This document shows positions 35,526-48,477 of a stretch of DNA of 64,000 nt, one piece after another. Position 1 is the first letter of the stretch; every line of letters starts with the position of its first letter. The stretch lies in contig CAJNOI010000004.1 in assembly GCA_905250115.1 (NCBI GenBank), forward strand, positions 569,253-633,252. The letters are read 5' to 3'. The notes under the pieces are model-generated. The model searched no databases. It was not told where the DNA came from and saw only the letters and a list, made by a program, of their open reading frames with translations. The position numbers and the translations under genes were made by a program. The DNA comes from Adineta steineri (taxonomy: Eukaryota > Rotifera > Eurotatoria > Adinetida > Adinetidae).

Positions 35526-36406
35526 CGGCTTGTCCAAGCGTAACGCTGTTACGTTTTTGACACATTCTTCTTCAATTATCTCGGAAAGTGTAATAGGTAG
35601 AACGTTCGTTCAAACGCCATTGCATGCAGCTTATCGAACTCTACTTATTCTATAAAAACGATATTTTTTTGTTGAAGCCTCGGATATCTGTAAGGGTTAC
35701 ATTGTCGCGTAACACTGTTACATAAAAAGACCCTTATTCTTCAGTACCACCAAGAAAACTCTAATTTCTTGCGATATATTTTGTTCAAAAGAAATGCTCT
35801 TAGAACTACGTTTGTAGAGCTTTAAACGAGCTTTCTAAAACCAAAAAAAATTTCCTTCTAGCTATTTTTGTTTGTGTGAAAAATGCAAAAAACAAACGTA
35901 ACGCTGTTACGTTTTTCGTAACGCTGTTACACACTTTTTTGTGAGCCATTTTTGAGGTAGTTAATATCGTCCGAATGATTTGAATTTTTTAACGGTTACT
36001 CATTACTGTGTAGATAAACGTGTACTAAAGAATCAGATTAATTCATCCACGAGGGAGCTTAAAAACTGGACCGGAAGTTGGGGAGGGTATTGGAGGTTAA
36101 AAATTGTTACCAGCTATTAAAATCAAAACTAAATAAGCCATTTTGTAGAGAATCCAATTCTGCATTGAATGATACGTCTCTCGCAAATTTTTGGAAAACT
36201 TTCTTGGGTAGAAAACTCGAAATACGATTTTTCAAAAGTTTAAAACCCAGTTTTTGATAATAAAATCTGAATTTTTTATAAAATAAATCTCAGATTCGTA
36301 ATCAGCGTTAAAAACTGCGTCTAGTAGCTTGTTCAAATCTGTTCAACTCGAAAAAAAAAATTTTAAAAACTTGATCGGCGAAGTGTCGCGTTACGTGGAC
36401 AAGCCG
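35526..36406. mobile_element. non-autonomous DNA transposon (large MITE)
   Basis: Terminal inverted repeats: the left end CGGCTTGTCCAAGCGTAACG and the right end, reverse-complemented, CGGCTTGTCCACGTAACG match apart from a 2-nt indel. Both ends are flanked by TATA, a likely target-site duplication (TA or TATA). Length 881 bp with no transposase frame. Inside the left half are four copies of the near-palindrome GTAACGCTGTTAC (35540-35552, 35709-35721 with one change, 35898-35910, 35918-35930), likely transposase-binding subterminal repeats. The superfamily is not assigned. The left end lies 88 bp upstream of the F-box gene start. Confidence 0.88.
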
Positions 36407-36934
36407 TATATATTTGCCAAGTATCATGTATTTCACATGATGTTGCAATTACTTATTGAAAGAAAAAAAGCCGAAAAAAAAATAACGTTAACTGTTTAAT
36501 GACAGAGTCGAAAGAGCAACTGTTCACAAAGTTTTTATTAAGATTGTTATATTGATATCAAATGCTATACACCATGATTACTTTATTTTTAACAGTTTTT
36601 CGTAGTTTACTGTGTTTTAGTACTACATTCAAAGTTTCATACTTTTATATAGTAGGATAGAGCATCGATTACTCTTTCGAACCATATGCTTTGCATTTTA
36701 TTTTCTTCACCTTTATATGGAAATAAATAAAGAAAACGAAAATATTGTTGCTAATTATATTTATTTGTCTATGCTTTTCATATGATGCTTAGAGAAAGTC
36801 ACAGCAATATGTAAACAACTAATCAAATAAGACACAATTAAGAAAAAGAAGAAGAGACAAAAACATTTGACATTAAAGACAAAAATAGAGAGGAAAAGCA
36901 CATACACACATTAATATCCACGCTATCTAGATAT
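36407..36934. other. intergenic, transposon to myosin 3' end
   Basis: About 530 bp. It includes the 3' untranslated region of the myosin gene on the minus strand; no other feature seen. Confidence 0.5.
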
Positions 36935-39900
36935 TTAACGTGGACGAACTGAACTACTGCGAACCATTGAGGCAGCACGTGCTGCAGTTGATTCACGATA
37001 ATCATCCTGAAAAAAAATAGTTATGTCTAAAATTTAATAGATAACGTTTTCAAAGATAGTCAACTTACGCCTGATGTAGTACGATTAGCGCTAACAGTTG
37101 AACGATTTTTAGAACGTAATTTACTTAATTGATTTTCAGCAGCATCAGCACGTTCAGCTGAATCCTCTACAAATTACAAGTATATACATTTATTTTATTT
37201 CTCTTGTATGAACTCTTAATAACTTACCAAGATCTGTTTGAGCTTTACGATATTTGGCCAAATTAAGTGCAGCAATTTCCTCTAAAATAAATTCATTAAA
37301 ATCTATTCAAATAAAATTTCATTTTAAAATATTTACCAGCTTCTTCAACTTGTCGTTTATATACTTTGATCTTATTTTGTAATTTCTCTGAAAGATCTTG
37401 TAAACGTAATTGATTCTTTCGATCTTCTTCAACTTGAAATACAAGTTCTTTCAAACGTCGATCATTTTTACGTAATTCTTTAAGTGTCTCTTGATGACGA
37501 TGTTGTTCCATTTCATTTTCACTTTCCAATTCATGAATCTAAATATAATCAGATAATGTACAAATATTTTACATATATATCTATTACGTACACGTTGTTC
37601 AAGTTTAACAATAATACGTTTACCACCTTTAAGAACATTGCCTTCGGCTTCATCAAGACGTGTTTGAAGATCTTTAACTTGTTGTTCAAGACCTTTACGT
37701 AATCGTTCAACACTAATAGAATGTTCTTGTTCTCGACGTAATTCTTCAGCAAGACGAGCAGTATCTGCTTCTGAAAACATTCAACATAAAATATTAGTTA
37801 TTTGAATTATTATTCTATTATATTTACCAGCTTTCTTCGAACGTTCTTCAACATTTTTCAATTCAGCTACAGCTTCATCCAAATCAGATTGCATTGCAGT
37901 TACAGTTGATTCAAGTTGTCGTCGTTGTGATGATAAAGTAGCATTTTGTGTGCTTACTTCACTAATACGATCAGCAGCATCATGTAATTCACATTCAGCT
38001 GCTTTACGAGCTCGTTCAGCTTGTTCTAAAGCTGTTCGTAATTCTTCAAGTTCACCAAGAATAATATTAGCACGACGTTCAGCTGATGCAGCAGCTTCAC
38101 GGGCTTCATCACGTTGTTGTTGTTCATGTTCAACTTGAGTTGTTAATTCAGATACACTTTGTTGTAATCGTTTAAGTGCTTTTTGTAAATCTGTATTTGT
38201 ACGATTTGAATGATCCAATGCTGATTCAAGTTCATTGATGTCTGATTCAAGTTTCTTTTTCTAAAAGAATAATAATCAAGAATTGAAATATAATAATAAA
38301 CTGTTATCTTTTTAATATATATATATATATACATACTTGTTTAAGTGCTTCGGCTTTAGCTCGAGATTCTGCTTCTAAACTAGCTTGCATTGATTCGATA
38401 GCACGTGCATGATTACGTCGAGTAGTTTCGAATTCTTCTTCTTTTTCATGAATACGTCGATCAATTTCTTGACGAACACCGCTCAATTCCATTTGAGCAC
38501 GAAGAACTTTAGATTCTTCTTGTTCAAGTGCTGATTCAGCTTCTTCTAAGGCAAGCTGAATTTCTTCTTTTTCTAATTCAGCACGTCGACGAGCTTTGTC
38601 TAATTCGTGTATGCTATCAAAAAATAAATTTCGTAAACAAAATATCTGATATATAATTCATATTAGATAATAAAGCAATGTATATAACTAATTTCTCTCA
38701 TATGGAAAGGTAATTGTATATTCTATAAAGACTCCTCAATATGCTTTGTCCATACATTTTCTTTCCTATTAAGATTAATTACAATATTTACCCTTTTCCA
38801 CCATCACTTAATTGATCGGTAAGATCCTAAATAAAAAATAAATATTAGTAAATATTTTTATATAAATTAATTAATCTACCTTAATTTCGTCAGCTAAGTT
38901 CTTATTTTCTTTTCGAAGAGCTTCAATTTGTTCATGTGATTCTTCATATTGACCTCGAATTTTAAATAATTCTGTTGAAAATTGACGTGCTTCTTTTTGT
39001 GAAGATTCTAATTCAATTGTAATATCTTCACATTTTTGTTTCCATTCATTAATAAGTTTATCAAATTGTTTTTGTTTTTTATCCATAGTTGATGCATCTA
39101 CAAATAATTAATATATAGAATTTTCGATCATATAGATATTTTTATAACTTACTAGCATTAGCGCGTTCAACATCAACCATTAAATCTTCAACTTCACCTT
39201 GAAGACGAGATTTAACTTTTTCTAATGCATTACATTTTGTTAAAGCTGCTTCAACTTGTTCTTCAGCTTCTGATAATTTTGATGCTAATTTACGTTTAGC
39301 TTCTTCAAGTTCTTCAGTACGAGCCATACCTATTGATAAGAATTGAAATAAAATAAAAAAAACATATCAAAGTATTATATATTAACCTTCGGATTCATAA
39401 CGAGATCGCCATTGTTGTACTTCAGAATTGAGCTTAGTTACTTGTCGTTGAAGATCAACTTTACTTTCTAATTCTTCTTCAAGTTGTTCACGAGTTTGAT
39501 CAAGATCAGCTGTTAAATTACGTATTTGTGAAGCTAAAAAAATGACAATTGATTTATTACAATAAAATAATTATTTAAATTTTTTTACTTACTAACTGAA
39601 CCTTTGCCACGTAATTCTTCATCAATTATTCGTTGTGCTTCAGATAATTGTTGTTGTAATTGTGTTTTAGCTTTTGTAAGTGCACTAACTTGATGTTCAA
39701 CATCTTCAAGTTGTCGAACTAATTCTGAATTTTCACCAGTTAATTTTGATTTATATTGATTAAAATCATGAATTTGTTTAGCATGTTCATCAAGTTTAAT
39801 ATGCATATCATTTAATTGTTGTTCAAGTTGTTTTGAAAGTTTTTCAGCAGTAGCTTTACCTTTTTGTATATGATCAACTTGTGAACGTAAATCATCTAAT

Positions 39901-42900
39901 TCAGATTTAACAGTAAGTTTATCTTTTTCTAATTTATTTTTAACTTTTTGAAGTTGATCAATTTGTTCACCCATTTCAGTAACAGCATCTTGATGTTTTT
40001 TACGAAGTTGTGCAGCTGTAGCTTCATGTTGAAGATTAGCTTCTTCTAAATCACGACGAAGTTTAGCTAATTCTGATTCACGTTTTTTATTCATTTCAAC
40101 TTGTGATGATGTTGCACCACCAGCATCATCTAATCGATCACGCATTTCATCAATTTCACGTGCTAAATCAGCTCGTTGTTTTTCGGTTTTAGCACGAGAT
40201 TGTCGTTCACTTTCAAGTTCTTCTTCAACTTCTTCAACACGTGCTTGTAATTCTTTGATTTTTTTACCAAGATTAGTTGCTTGACCTTGTTCAGTTTCAA
40301 GACGACCATTAGCTTGTTGAATTTCTTGATCTTTTCGTTTAACACTATCTTCAAGTTCACGTTTTGCTCGTTCAAGATCTTCAATATTACTTTGTGCTGA
40401 TTTAAGATCAGTTTCAACTTTACGTTTTGCTTTATCAAGATCAGCACGACCTTTTTTCTCACGTTCTAAATTTCCTTCAATTTCATCAAGTGTTTGTTCA
40501 AGTTTTGTTTTAAGTTTATTTAAATGATTAACTTTATCCTCTTCAGCTTGTAATTCTTCTGTTGTTTTGGTATTTTGTTCTTCAAGTCGTTTACGTTCAC
40601 GTGTTAATTTAGCAATACTTTCATCTTGTTGAGCCATTTCATCTTGTAACATACGAATTTGATTATCACGTGTTTTACATTCATTTTCAGATTTTTGAAG
40701 ATTTAATCGGATATCATCAATATCTTTTTTTAATCCATCAATATCTGATTCTAATTTCTTTTTCTTTTTATTTAAATCTTGAGATGTTGCTTCTTCTTCA
40801 TTAAAACGTTGTTCCATATCTTTAATTTGATGTTCAAGATCAGATTTTTGTGTAACTATTTAAATATAAGATTTTATTGAAATAAATGAAACATAAAAAA
40901 CAAAAAAATTATACCTAATCGAGTTAAACGTTCTTCAGCTTCACCCATATTACTTCGATGTGATTCTAATTGAAGATAAATTTCATTCTTTTCTAAAAAA
41001 AATATATACATGAGAAATGTAAATTAGAAATCAATATTTTCTTTTGTTTTTATTTACCTCGGAGAAGTTTAGTATTATTTTCTTCAACTTCTTTACGTAA
41101 TTTTTCTTCTTTTTCAAATGTTTCTTTAAGTGCTTTAAATTCATCTTCAAGTTTTTTCAATTCATCTTCTTGTCGTGCAACTGATAGAAGTGGTTTAACT
41201 TTAGTATATAATTTCCACCATGACCAATTTCGAAGTGATAAATATTTACGACAATTACGTTGTAAAACAGATAAAGCTAAACGTTGTTCTAACATTTTTC
41301 TATATTCTCGTTTCATAATAAAACCACGAATTTGACCTTGTAAAGTAGCAATAATTTTTGATAATGCTTGATCACGTAAATCTTCAAGATGACCTAATGT
41401 TCCAGCTTTGAAGAAGACTTTTGTTGTACCTAATCGATATAATTCTTCGGATAAAGCAATTTCTTTAAGGATATTATCAGTTGCTTTTTTGGCATCAACA
41501 AAATCTTTAGGAATAGCATTTGGTGCCAAAATTGAATAACGTTGTTTAAATTCAGCATAAATAATTCGATTTGGAAATCCTTTACGACAAATACGAATAC
41601 CTTCAAGTACACCATTACAAGTAAGTTGATGCATAACCAAATGTGAATCAAGAACACCTCCAGTTTTAATTTCATTCGGAATAATACAACGAACAAAATG
41701 TGGATGAGTTTGTTTTAATGTAGCCATTAATTTGTGTAATGATTCCTAAATATAAAAGAATTATTTTCATAGATACTAAAATTAATCAAAAAACTTACAC
41801 GATGAGTTGCAGAAATAGTTTGCATACTTCCACCTTTCTTCTTAGCACCAGCTTTACCAGCACCTTCTTCTTCAATAACATCAGCATAGAGATGAGCTAA
41901 CATTGCATTTTTTGATTTAGCAAAAAGAGTAGCACTATAGGAAAAGAAAATGTTTGTCATAGTAAAATATCAATTTTCATTCATAAATATATTTACACAG
42001 TAGTATTAATAGGATCTTTATTTTTTTCGAGCCATCCAGTAGCAGTATATGGGACAGAGCCAGCATAATGATGAACTTCAAAATGAGCTTCTGCTTTACC
42101 TTTAGAAGGTTTTGGTTTACCAAATTGTGGATGTTTTCCTAAATGATTATTTTGAAGTTTTTCCACAAATGTTTTATCTGTAGCCTTTGGTACGATACAT
42201 TCTTCTTCCAAAATTGAAAGAATACCCATAGGCTGAAATAGATATGAAATGATTATAAATACAATGAAAAAGAATAATATATAAATATTTGTATAGTACC
42301 TTTTCAATTAAATCAATACAGGCTTGAAGATCCATACCAAAATCAATAAATTCCCATTGAATACCTTCACGTTTATATTCTTCTTGTTCTAATACGAACA
42401 TATGATGATTGAAGAATTGTTGAAGACGTTCATTGGTATAATTGATACATAATTGTTCGAAACCATTGTACTATAAAATATATACATACATCAAGTTAAG
42501 AGAAAACTTTTCAAAAAATAGTAAAATTCTTACATCAAAAATTTCGAAACCAGCAATATCGAGGACACCGATAAAGTATTGTCGTTTAGCTTTAACATCA
42601 AGTGTTACGTTGACACGTTCAACCAACCAACAAAACATACGATGATAAATCTTAAGTATAATAATATTAATTAGAAATACTAATATAATAAATATAATAG
42701 CTAATTCAACATACCGATTTAGATAAAGCACCAATAGAATTGGTAACTTGATCTTTACTTTGACCTTTGTTGACAAATTCATTACCGACCTGTAAATAAT
42801 CATAAATATTCAATAATCGAAAATAAAATGATATCGAACCTTGATACGTGGTTTAAGTAAACCTTTGATGAGATCAGCTGCATCGACATCAAGTAAATGA

Positions 42901-45896
42901 GCTACTTTTTCACAATCTTCTGTACTTTCAGCTTCAGCTTGTTCTTCACGAGGACGTTGTTTCCATTGAGAATTACCAAAATGCATAATAGCAGCTGTAC
43001 ATTTGTACATACTGTCTTTTTCAGTCTATTATATATTCAAAATAAATTATTTTTTTATCATTACATTATCAATTGATATAAACCTGATTAAAGCCAAGAA
43101 TATCAAAAGCTTCGTCAGTAAGACGCATTTCTTCAGAATCATCAATACCATCAATTGTAAGCATACCCTGAGCTACAAATTGATATTTTGATGGATCATT
43201 TCCAATAAGACACATTTCTATAAAAATAGATGAAGTCATCATAATCTTGATGTATGCAAAATGAACAATAGAAAGACATACTATGTATTTCTGGTTTTGC
43301 ATCAGAACACAATTGGTAAAATATATGATAATTACGTTCAGCTTTAAACAAAAATAGTGAATGAGTTTTAACTGTTTTCAAATAAAATTAAATGGAAACG
43401 TACCTGGTTGCTATAAGATAACAATATAAAAATAAAAAAACAATATAGAATAATGATGAACAATATGATAATATTTTACCTGAAAGATGACACGAGATTT
43501 TTCAAGTAAATATACTTCAATATCAGCGCCAGCAATTTTGCCTGTAGGACCAAAGTGAATTCGAATAAATTTACCCTGAATAGAAAATATATATTATCAT
43601 GCATATCGATCAATCCGTAACTTACAAATCGAGATGAGTTGTTATTACGAGTTGTTTTAGCATTACCATATGCTTCTAATACCGGATCTAGTTAAGAAAA
43701 AACAACCACAGTGATATTAATTCATTGAGAATAAACGATTGAATAGATACATACTAGCTGAAACAATTTGATCTTCAAGTGTCATTGTTTTCTATTTATA
43801 TATAGAGATAAAAATAAAAGTGTAACTTATTTTTTGAATTAATTACTTTTCCATCATCTTCTTTTTTTACAGTAGCAGCTGCAACCAAAGCAAAATATTG
43901 GATAACCTTTTTTGTATTTTCTGTTTTTCCAGCACCTGATTCACCAGTGATCAACATTGATTGATTTTCACGATCTAAATAAATATTTTGTTTTTGTATT
44001 TAAAAATAGCTCATCCAAAAATATCGAAGATTACATTAAGCAATAGACTTTCCTATCAGCATACTTCTCATTTCATCAATTATTATCTGCCTGAAAATAA
44101 ACTGATTTTTAACAATCTATTTTATTCAATCAATATCAAATTCATGTTTCATTATATTTCCCTTATTTAATAGAATTCTCTCAAAACAAGAAAATTTTAT
44201 AGATTAAATATTTTTGTTTCATAATATTCGTCTAGAATACATATAAAATAGACAAAAAAATGTGTTCTTGAATTTTTTAATTTCAATTCTATATACGTCT
44301 GATCAGATCAAATTATCAATTGTAAAATAAGAAAGAAAAATGTCTAGTATATCATTTGCTTATCTTGTATATTATCGTGATAGTAGTATAAAAGATAAAT
44401 AGACACTTGTTTTCAATTTATATGTCAGAACTCTGTATGGTATGAGATAATCATATTCCCCTAGGGCGAATTTCTTCGTTTATGTAAAGTTCATTTTGCT
44501 GGTTAAATATGTCTATATAAAAATAACTGACATCTGCCAACTATTTTATCGTACTATCATATAACATAACTCGAGTCAGTTATATAAATAGAAGCAATGA
44601 GAAGTTTTGATATGATAATATTAAATGTAGATGTAAAATTAATGCTCAGTTTATGATCGTACATGGTTTCATATAAAAATTTGATATGTATGAACATTCA
44701 TCAATATGAAGATAATGAGCAGTTGAATTTTTAAGTTTTAACTTTTTTAATTTCTCAAAATACAAATCATTATTGATTGTATATTTAATTATTTGAAAAG
44801 AAATAAATATTGTTGATTGATATTCTAACTATCTATTTCTGTTTCTCATTAGAAAGTCATTAAACCTTGAATGATTTATTCTCACAGCAGTATGACATAT
44901 GCTATTTCATGAAAATAATCTTCTCTCTCAGCTCTTGATCTAATCACAACAAACAAGTTGCATCTGTTGATTGACGTATTACATTGCTTTATTTCTTTCT
45001 TTATTCTTTGCTATATATATATTAATATAGGTAATAACAAGCAAACTGTAAATGTCTTTTACTTTCCCTACGCCCATATCTTATTTCGCTCATTCACTCT
45101 TTCTTCATATATCAATGTTGATCCAGACGTAGATACGCCTTTCGTGACATTCCATCAAGAAAGAATATTCAAGGACATGTCCTTTATCTCCCTATGACAT
45201 GTGTATCATTATCAGGTGATCTTTTAGTTCGAACAATTGCTTTTTTGGTAAACATACTTGTTTACAATAGGTTACTCACCACGAAGCATATTTGAATAGG
45301 CATTATCAGCAATGGCATACAGATGCGGTGCAACTTCAGTACGTTTTCTACCACGATACATCATTACTACCTTCATTGTGTAAATTGGTAAACGCTTGTA
45401 TGGATTAATGACGACACAGAAAAGACCCGAATAAGTCTAGAAAGTTTTCAAAAATAATTAAATATGCAAATAAAAACTAAACATACGTAGATGAGCCATC
45501 GTGCATAACGATCGCGTAAATTGGCTAAAACTGAACCATCATTTAAATAGGTTAAATCAGCCATATCATCAGTGCATGAATATTTAGGTGGATTCATTTG
45601 TTGAACATTATCCTTTTTTACTACAACAGTCTTAAAAATAAAATGCACCAATTATTGTTAAATAAATATAAATTAAAAATAATTACTTCTCCTTTGCTAG
45701 TTTTTATTGTTACATCATCACCTTTTTGACTAACAATTTCACCAGCAATATAAATTTCTTTTGGCTCAGGTGCCCAAACTGCTTTTTTACCATCGAATGG
45801 TTGAGCTTGAAGTTTAATTTTTTCTTCCGATGGAAGAGCCAAATATTTCATTGCTTCAACCACCTCCGGATCGTTATGATCATATGTATGAGACAT
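36935..45896 (-). CDS. Mhc: muscle-type (class II) myosin heavy chain
   Basis: Complete gene of about two dozen exons, from [12 protein letters not shown] to [15 protein letters not shown], near the usual 1,940 residues. The motor domain shows the SH3-like N-domain ([13 protein letters not shown]), P-loop GESGAGKT, switch I NNNSSRFGK, switch II DIAGFE, loop 2 (GAKKKGG) and the reactive-thiol helix [19 protein letters not shown]. One light-chain IQ region follows ([15 protein letters not shown]) with WSWWKLY at the lever-arm end. From about 41.1 kb to the C-terminus is a long heptad-rich coiled coil, including a 410-codon exon (40817-39585). The C-terminus has a short non-helical tailpiece. 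Role: thick-filament ATPase motor of muscle. Peculiarities are an apparent 7-nt microexon (43404-43410) and one 1.3-kb intron (about 43977-45279) after SNMLR. No duplicated alternative exons were found. Confidence 0.96.
43404..43410 (-). other. 7-nt myosin microexon
   Basis: On the minus strand the sequence reads TCTTATAG|CAACCAG|GTACG. The preceding exon ends TTTCAG at 43480 with a GTAAAA donor, and the next exon begins CTGAACGTAAT at 43341 after an AAAG acceptor. Joining all three gives [17 protein letters not shown], the conserved myosin motor sequence (usually [13 protein letters not shown]). Skipping the microexon would shift the frame. Confidence 0.85.
43977..45279 (-). other. long myosin intron
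   Basis: 1.3-kb intron between the exon ending NAYSNMLR and the exon beginning DRENQSM, compared with about 50-70 bp for the gene's other introns. No coding exon or duplicated exon was recognised in it. It could house an enhancer or a transposon relic. Confidence 0.55.
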
Positions 45897-47630
45897 TTTT
45901 CTTATCTCGTTGAATAATGTTTAATATACCAGATTATTGATTTGAATTACAAGCGATCTTTCTCGTCGTCAATATGCAAGAGTGAAACGCACTAAGTTGC
46001 GTGATAGAAATGATCGTGAAACTTGTAAAACAAGCAATAAATATATCGTCGATATTGAGAGAAAGAGAGAATGAGAGAGAGTATTCTCACTACATAAGAT
46101 CTATTCTCAGAAAACAATAGTGATAATACACTATAATCACTCTTTCTTTCTCTCTCTCTCAAAAAAAGCTACGGAACATTTTTGCACTAATATTATAGTA
46201 TGCTACGGTGCAAAAACGGCACATCAAGAAAGATATCAATAGTGAGAATCTTTTTCTCTTTTTTTCTCCCTATACTCGAATGTATAATAATAATCGTGAA
46301 GATTCTATGATATTTTATGTACAAATTTGGAATAGATAACAAAAATAGATTTGCAGAGAAAAAAAATAGAGTGCATCTTTTTTTGGCATAATTAGAATGA
46401 TTATATATACCATCACGGATCTTCTTTGCCATTGTTTTTCATCCAGTCATCAATAAACTTTATGGTATAATATAGCAGGAAAATAGGTGCATTTTGTTTT
46501 TTTTATGAATATTCTTGAATTATTTCCTGTCCGCTTAAAAATTTAAAAATTAGACAATTTACAAGGTATGTTTTAATGGAAGGTTCGTCATATACATATA
46601 TAGATATATATATTTAATAGATTCTATCATTGCATATAAATGATTGATCTACAACAAGATATTGTACTATTGTGTAGGGCTGATCTTGTATATGGATCTT
46701 GTTTGATAATCAATTGAGAAAAGTAATATCAATAGAGAAAGAAAGAAAAAGAACAAAGTCTACAAAAGTGCGATAATGATGAGAAAACAAGGAAAAGAAA
46801 GAGACAAAGAAATCAATATACTTATTTCATGACTTATTAGACACTATATATTTAGAAACACAGCAGGAGCTTACAATTACGCATAACTAGAATTGATATC
46901 ACAGAATTATGCATAGATTTTAAAAACATTGTTGATCGTTTGTTCGCTATCGATAATATTAATCAATTCTTTCCAGTAACCTCAAACGCCAAAATACAAT
47001 GATCATTAGAGCAATTATTAGTTAATAACAAAAAGTATAATTATTACTTTTATTTTATTAGCACAGCTCTTGTTATTGTTTTTCTGAATGTTAAATATTA
47101 ATTCATAAATAGTTAATATTACAAGAGGAAACAGTTAAATTTCATTTGTATAAGAGCACTCAGGATATTAATAGTCATTCAACCATTAAACGATATGTAG
47201 GCATATAATAACAATCAAACTTTTATAATTCTTTAGAAACTAAATTTCAATGATGTGTTTTTCATCATCTCGCATTGCAGAAGTAACAAATAACTTTAGT
47301 GTAATTTATATAGCCAGACATTTTAACAACAGAAGTTGATCCAGAACAATGATAACGATATGTATTTAAAAATGGAAAAAAATTATCAATACAAATAAAT
47401 GCCGAATTCTTCGTCAGCAATAAACTGAATAATAATTTTATTTCATATTTTTGACTTTGTTGTTATAACTAGATATAATAATACATATACAAAAAAATCT
47501 TTCAACAAGTGAAAAAAAGAAAATGTGCTTTAACTTCGTTCTGATCTAAGTCACATCGCACAACCAGATTCCTATATATCAATAAAACTATACATAAATC
47601 CAACAGAAAATAAATATAATCTATTGATTG
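45897..47630. other. intergenic, myosin upstream
   Basis: Presumed myosin promoter and leader. GA/CT-rich simple repeats occur at about 46055-46085 and 46140-46165. No exon is supported. Confidence 0.5.
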
Positions 47631-47639
47631 AAATGCTAG

Positions 47640-48117
47640 ATATCTTCGTATAAAAATTCTGTGTCTGTACCATTAAAACTAACGGTCGCATACAACGACG
47701 TTCATTATAAAAATTTCCATCACTAAAAAGAAATTACAAAAAAAGAATTGAGTATTTTTTTCTTGCAGGTCGAATAAACTTACCTTGACTCTACAATTCA
47801 TGGATCATATAAGAAATAGATGAACGTAAACAGGAAAGTAATCAATATTTTTTACAGATTTTGTATGTTCTTTGTGCGTATACACGTATTGATCATTTGA
47901 GAATAAAATACCGTCCTTGATAATCATGTGGATCTTTAATATGTAATGTTATTGTTATTTTAAATTTGAAGTCCTTAAAATATTGTCATCTACGTCACAA
48001 GAATAGTTTAAAAGATATAATAACTCTTCGAATTATATATGTATATATATAAATAAATTAGATTTCTCTTACCTGAACAGTAATAATTAATGTTAGATTA
48101 AGTTTCATTTTTGACAT
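47640..48117 (-). CDS. possible cryptic multi-exon gene or pseudogene
   Basis: Three minus-strand segments can be spliced in frame. The first is about 48117-48073 (MSKMKLNLTLIITVQ, good GTAAGA donor). The second is about 47970-47912 (DFKFKITITLHIKDPHDYQG, donor GTATTT). The third starts about 47724 (after TTTTTAG) and reads DGNFYNERRCMRPL. The alternating hydrophobic pattern looks like beta-strands of a real domain. The frame also continues upstream of 48117 to an in-frame stop at about 48151. A 7-nt AG|AGTCAAG|GT segment lies between segments two and three, but including it introduces a stop. The family is not recognised, the 3' end is unclear, and this may be decayed or chance. Confidence 0.3.
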
Positions 48118-48477
48118 AATAGAGAATGTTGAATTATTAATTACAACCAACTAGTCATTTGTCTCCTCTTCAGTGATTACTGAATTTGTTCCATTTTCAT
48201 TTTCATTATGGTGTAATGCTTGAAGTACTACAAGAGTCATCTAGAAAAACTGAAAACAAATGAAATAAATATAAGTTCAGTTAATTGATCTCTGTTGTTA
48301 AAAAAAAAGAAATATGACGACAAAAAACAAAAAAAAACTTCATTCTTTAAGTATAGCTACTATAGAGAAACAAATAACACAGTGAAAGTATGAAAATAAG
48401 AAAAGAAATATACAATATAGACAATAACATACATAGACAGAGATGAATATTTTAATAGAATAGATATTGAATAATGT

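Noticed and set aside
40163-40462. Lys/Leu/Asn-rich frame inside the myosin rod
   Set aside because: Off-frame reading of the coiled-coil repeat; composition follows from the rod's codon pattern.
44958-45197. 79-codon plus-strand frame in the long myosin intron
   Set aside because: Antisense to the gene, no similarity, starts with a hydrophobic AT-driven stretch; treated as chance.
47779-47786. A second possible 7-nt microexon (AGTCAAG) in the cryptic candidate
   Set aside because: It has AG/GT borders, but including it gives an in-frame stop at the next segment, so it is not used in the model.
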